This document shows, one piece after another, positions 62,718 to 64,000 of a stretch of 64,000 nucleotides of DNA. Below the pieces are notes generated by a model. That model was not told the origin of the DNA and made no database searches. It worked only from the letters and a program-made list of their open reading frames with translations. This DNA comes from Zhenpiania hominis. GTDB taxonomy: Bacteria > Bacillota > Clostridia > Peptostreptococcales > Anaerovoracaceae. A program made the position numbers and the translations under genes. Every line of letters begins with the position of its first letter. The stretch's first letter is position 1. Location of the stretch: NCBI RefSeq assembly GCF_014333425.1, contig NZ_JACRYT010000003.1, positions 214,019 to 278,018 on the forward strand. Reading direction: 5' to 3'.

Positions 62718-63494
62718 TTACTTTGCTGTATACCCTCCGTCAACCATTAATGTCGTTCCTGTAATAAAGTCCGCTTCCTCCGACACCAAATACAGATAGG
62801 CATTTGCTACATCCTCCGGCTTTCCAAGATGACCAATAGGATGTAATTCTGCAAAATCCGCACAATACTCCTCAATCGTCTGGCCATTCTGTCGCGCATC
62901 CTCGTAAGCCATCGGAGTAAGGATATACCCCGGAGCAACCGCGTTGACCCGAATATTGAGGCCGTTTTCTCCGCAGTAAAGAGCCGCGCATTTCGTCATG
63001 GCCTGAACCGCGGCCTTCGCCGCGCAATAAGAAAAAAAGACCGAATCCCCTGTAACTCCATCTACAGAAGATGTGCTGACAATTGCGGATTTTTCACCAT
63101 GCTTTCTCATCGCCTGAATCCCCAGCTTCATGCCGTAAAAAACACCGGTCTGATTTGTCAGTATTGTCTCATCCCAAGATTCCGGCGTCGTTTCCTCCAC
63201 CGTTTCCCGGTAACTGATACCTGCGTTATTAATAAGAATATTTAACTTACCGAACGTCTCTTCGACGAATGCAATACATTTTTCCCAACTGTCATACTGA
63301 CGAACGTTGAGAGGATAGAAAGCTGCAATTTCTCCATTCCGGGTTATATTTTCTACAACTCGCTTTCCATCTTCCAGATTTCTTCCGGTTACAACCACTT
63401 TTGCTCCTTCCGCCGCAAATAGTTTCGCAGTTGTTTCTCCAATTCCTTTTGTAGCTCCTGTTATCAGCGCAACTTTTCCCGCTAATCTTCCCAT
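62718..63494 (-). CDS. Short-chain dehydrogenase/reductase
   Basis: 258 residues. Cofactor loop TGATKGIG (13-20), NNAG (near 91), catalytic Ser in VSTSSVDG (near 142) and YCAAK (155-159), closing GTTLMVDGGYTAK. TGR at the end of beta-2 (VVVTGRNL) suggests NADP(H). Gut clostridial homologues include hydroxysteroid and 3-oxoacyl reductases; the substrate is not readable. AAGGAGA precedes ATG. Confidence 0.9.
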   Translation of the reverse strand: MGRLAGKVALITGATKGIGETTAKLFAAEGAKVVVTGRNLEDGKRVVENITRNGEIAAFYPLNVRQYDSWEKCIAFVEETFGKLNILINNAGISYRETVEETTPESWDETILTNQTGVFYGMKLGIQAMRKHGEKSAIVSTSSVDGVTGDSVFFSYCAAKAAVQAMTKCAALYCGENGLNIRVNAVAPGYILTPMAYEDARQNGQTIEEYCADFAELHPIGHLGKPEDVANAYLYLVSEEADFITGTTLMVDGGYTAK

Positions 63495-63555
63495 TTAAGT
63501 ATCTCCTTAACTTCTTCTTCCGTGTTTTACTTCATTATAGCACTTTTGAAAGCAA

Positions 63556-63590
63556 GAAAAAAGGAACGATATCCATTGTATCGTTCCTTT
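63556..63590 (-). terminator. Terminator of rRNA operon
   Basis: AAAGGAACGATA (63560-63571) and TATCGTTCCTTT (63579-63590) pair perfectly; T-rich tract follows on the minus strand. Confidence 0.9.
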
Positions 63591-63599
63591 CTGCTTAAA

Positions 63600-63713
63600 C
63601 CGGCAACGTCCTACTTTCCCAGGCAGTCTCCCGCCAAGTATCCTCAGCGCTGGGGAGCTTAACTTCTGTGTTCGAGATGGGTACAGGTGTCTCCTCCCCG
63701 CTTTTGTCACCGG
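63600..63713 (-). rRNA. rrf: 5S ribosomal RNA
   Basis: The minus strand begins CCGGTGACAAAAGCGGGGAG and contains the universal CCCATCTCGAACACAGAAGT block and GGTACTTGG-like loop; ends GGACGTTGCCGG pairing with the 5' end. About 114 bases. Confidence 0.95.
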
Positions 63714-63889
63714 ATTTACGAATCCTAGCCCTGTTTTCCTGGAAAACAGCGGCAGATTCTATGCCAGGATTGCAGTGGCTTTGCCACGTGGCAATCTACG
63801 ACGTCTTCCTTCTGTCTACTTCAAACAGTTCAGTCTCTTCCCTTCATACCCTCAAAACTGAATAAGAAACTTCTTCCTTCTAAACCATT
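63714..63889 (-). other. 23S-5S spacer
   Basis: 176 bases without tRNA. Several short inverted repeats (for example CTGTTTTCC/GGAAAACAG at 63732-63751) could guide processing. Confidence 0.6.
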
Positions 63890-64000
63890 GGTCAAGCGTT
63901 CGACCGATTAGTATCAGTCAGCTTCACACATTACTGCGCTTCCACCTCTGACCTATCTACGTGGTAGTCTTCCACGGGTCTTACCTCTAAAGGCGGAGAT
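63890..64000 (-). rRNA. rrl: 23S ribosomal RNA, 3' end (5' part outside window)
   Basis: The complement holds the conserved 3'-end block of 23S (plus-strand text CGACCGATTAGTATCAGTCA, then CCACCTCTGACCTATCTACG) and ends at CTTGACC, which pairs with the usual 23S 5' end. Confidence 0.95.

Noticed and set aside
63714..63889. tRNA gene in the 23S-5S spacer
   Set aside because: No cloverleaf or TTCGA T-loop; only short inverted repeats.

Overview
The window (about half G+C) looks like the chromosome of an anaerobic, spore-forming member of the Clostridia. Evidence: spore maturation genes spmA/spmB, rubrerythrin, a multi-subunit-type [FeFe] hydrogenase, an AbrB/SpoVT-type regulator, a clostridial tmk-holB-ricT-trmN6 operon, strong AGGAGG ribosome sites and consensus TTGACA/TATAAT promoters. 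The genus cannot be fixed from sequence alone; a gut Lachnospiraceae or Anaerovoracaceae relative would fit.

Left part (1-23.3 kb) is accessory and mosaic: a type I restriction-modification pair hsdM-hsdS followed by a DUF3990 ADP-ribosyltransferase-like gene, an HNH nuclease, broken genes (secreted peptide, WYL regulator), a TetR-controlled ABC exporter, tRNA-Ser(CGA) followed by an integrase remnant and an XRE/membrane operon between two direct repeats, a sirtuin-M/macrodomain ADP-ribosylation pair, an aromatic amino-acid decarboxylase with a divergent LysR, a second LysR, a lipid kinase, two near-identical cassettes each carrying a different 47-residue ORF with a PD-(D/E)XK nuclease module between them, and two Fic proteins around a class D beta-lactamase.

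Middle (23.3-43.5 kb): M29 aminopeptidase; a LanFEG-like ABC exporter divergent from its two-component system; a surface cohesin-like protein and an SH3b-glucosaminidase; a dnaE-pfkA-ClC-amidohydrolase operon divergent from an L,D-transpeptidase; DUF1624/cupin pair; a coiled-coil protein made of 18 tandem 42-bp repeats.

Right part (43.5-64 kb) is mostly core: hydrogenase plus a NuoF/GltD-like flavoprotein, a deletion scar joining a truncated FtsX-like permease to a truncated LytTR regulator, rubrerythrin, murA, AbrB, a decayed Ca/Na antiporter, spmAB, the tmk operon, a lipase, a VanRS-like two-component system, GNAT, SDR, and the 3' end of an rRNA operon (5S and 23S end, minus strand).

Two repeat families not explained by genes stand out. 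One is a ~184-bp element with GTATACACC/GGTGTATAC inverted ends (three copies, plus a diverged relative). The other is the promoter-leader-47-aa-ORF-terminator cassette (two full copies plus a 3' fragment). These, and the Fic/beta-lactamase operon with phased repeats, are the best candidates for something new.
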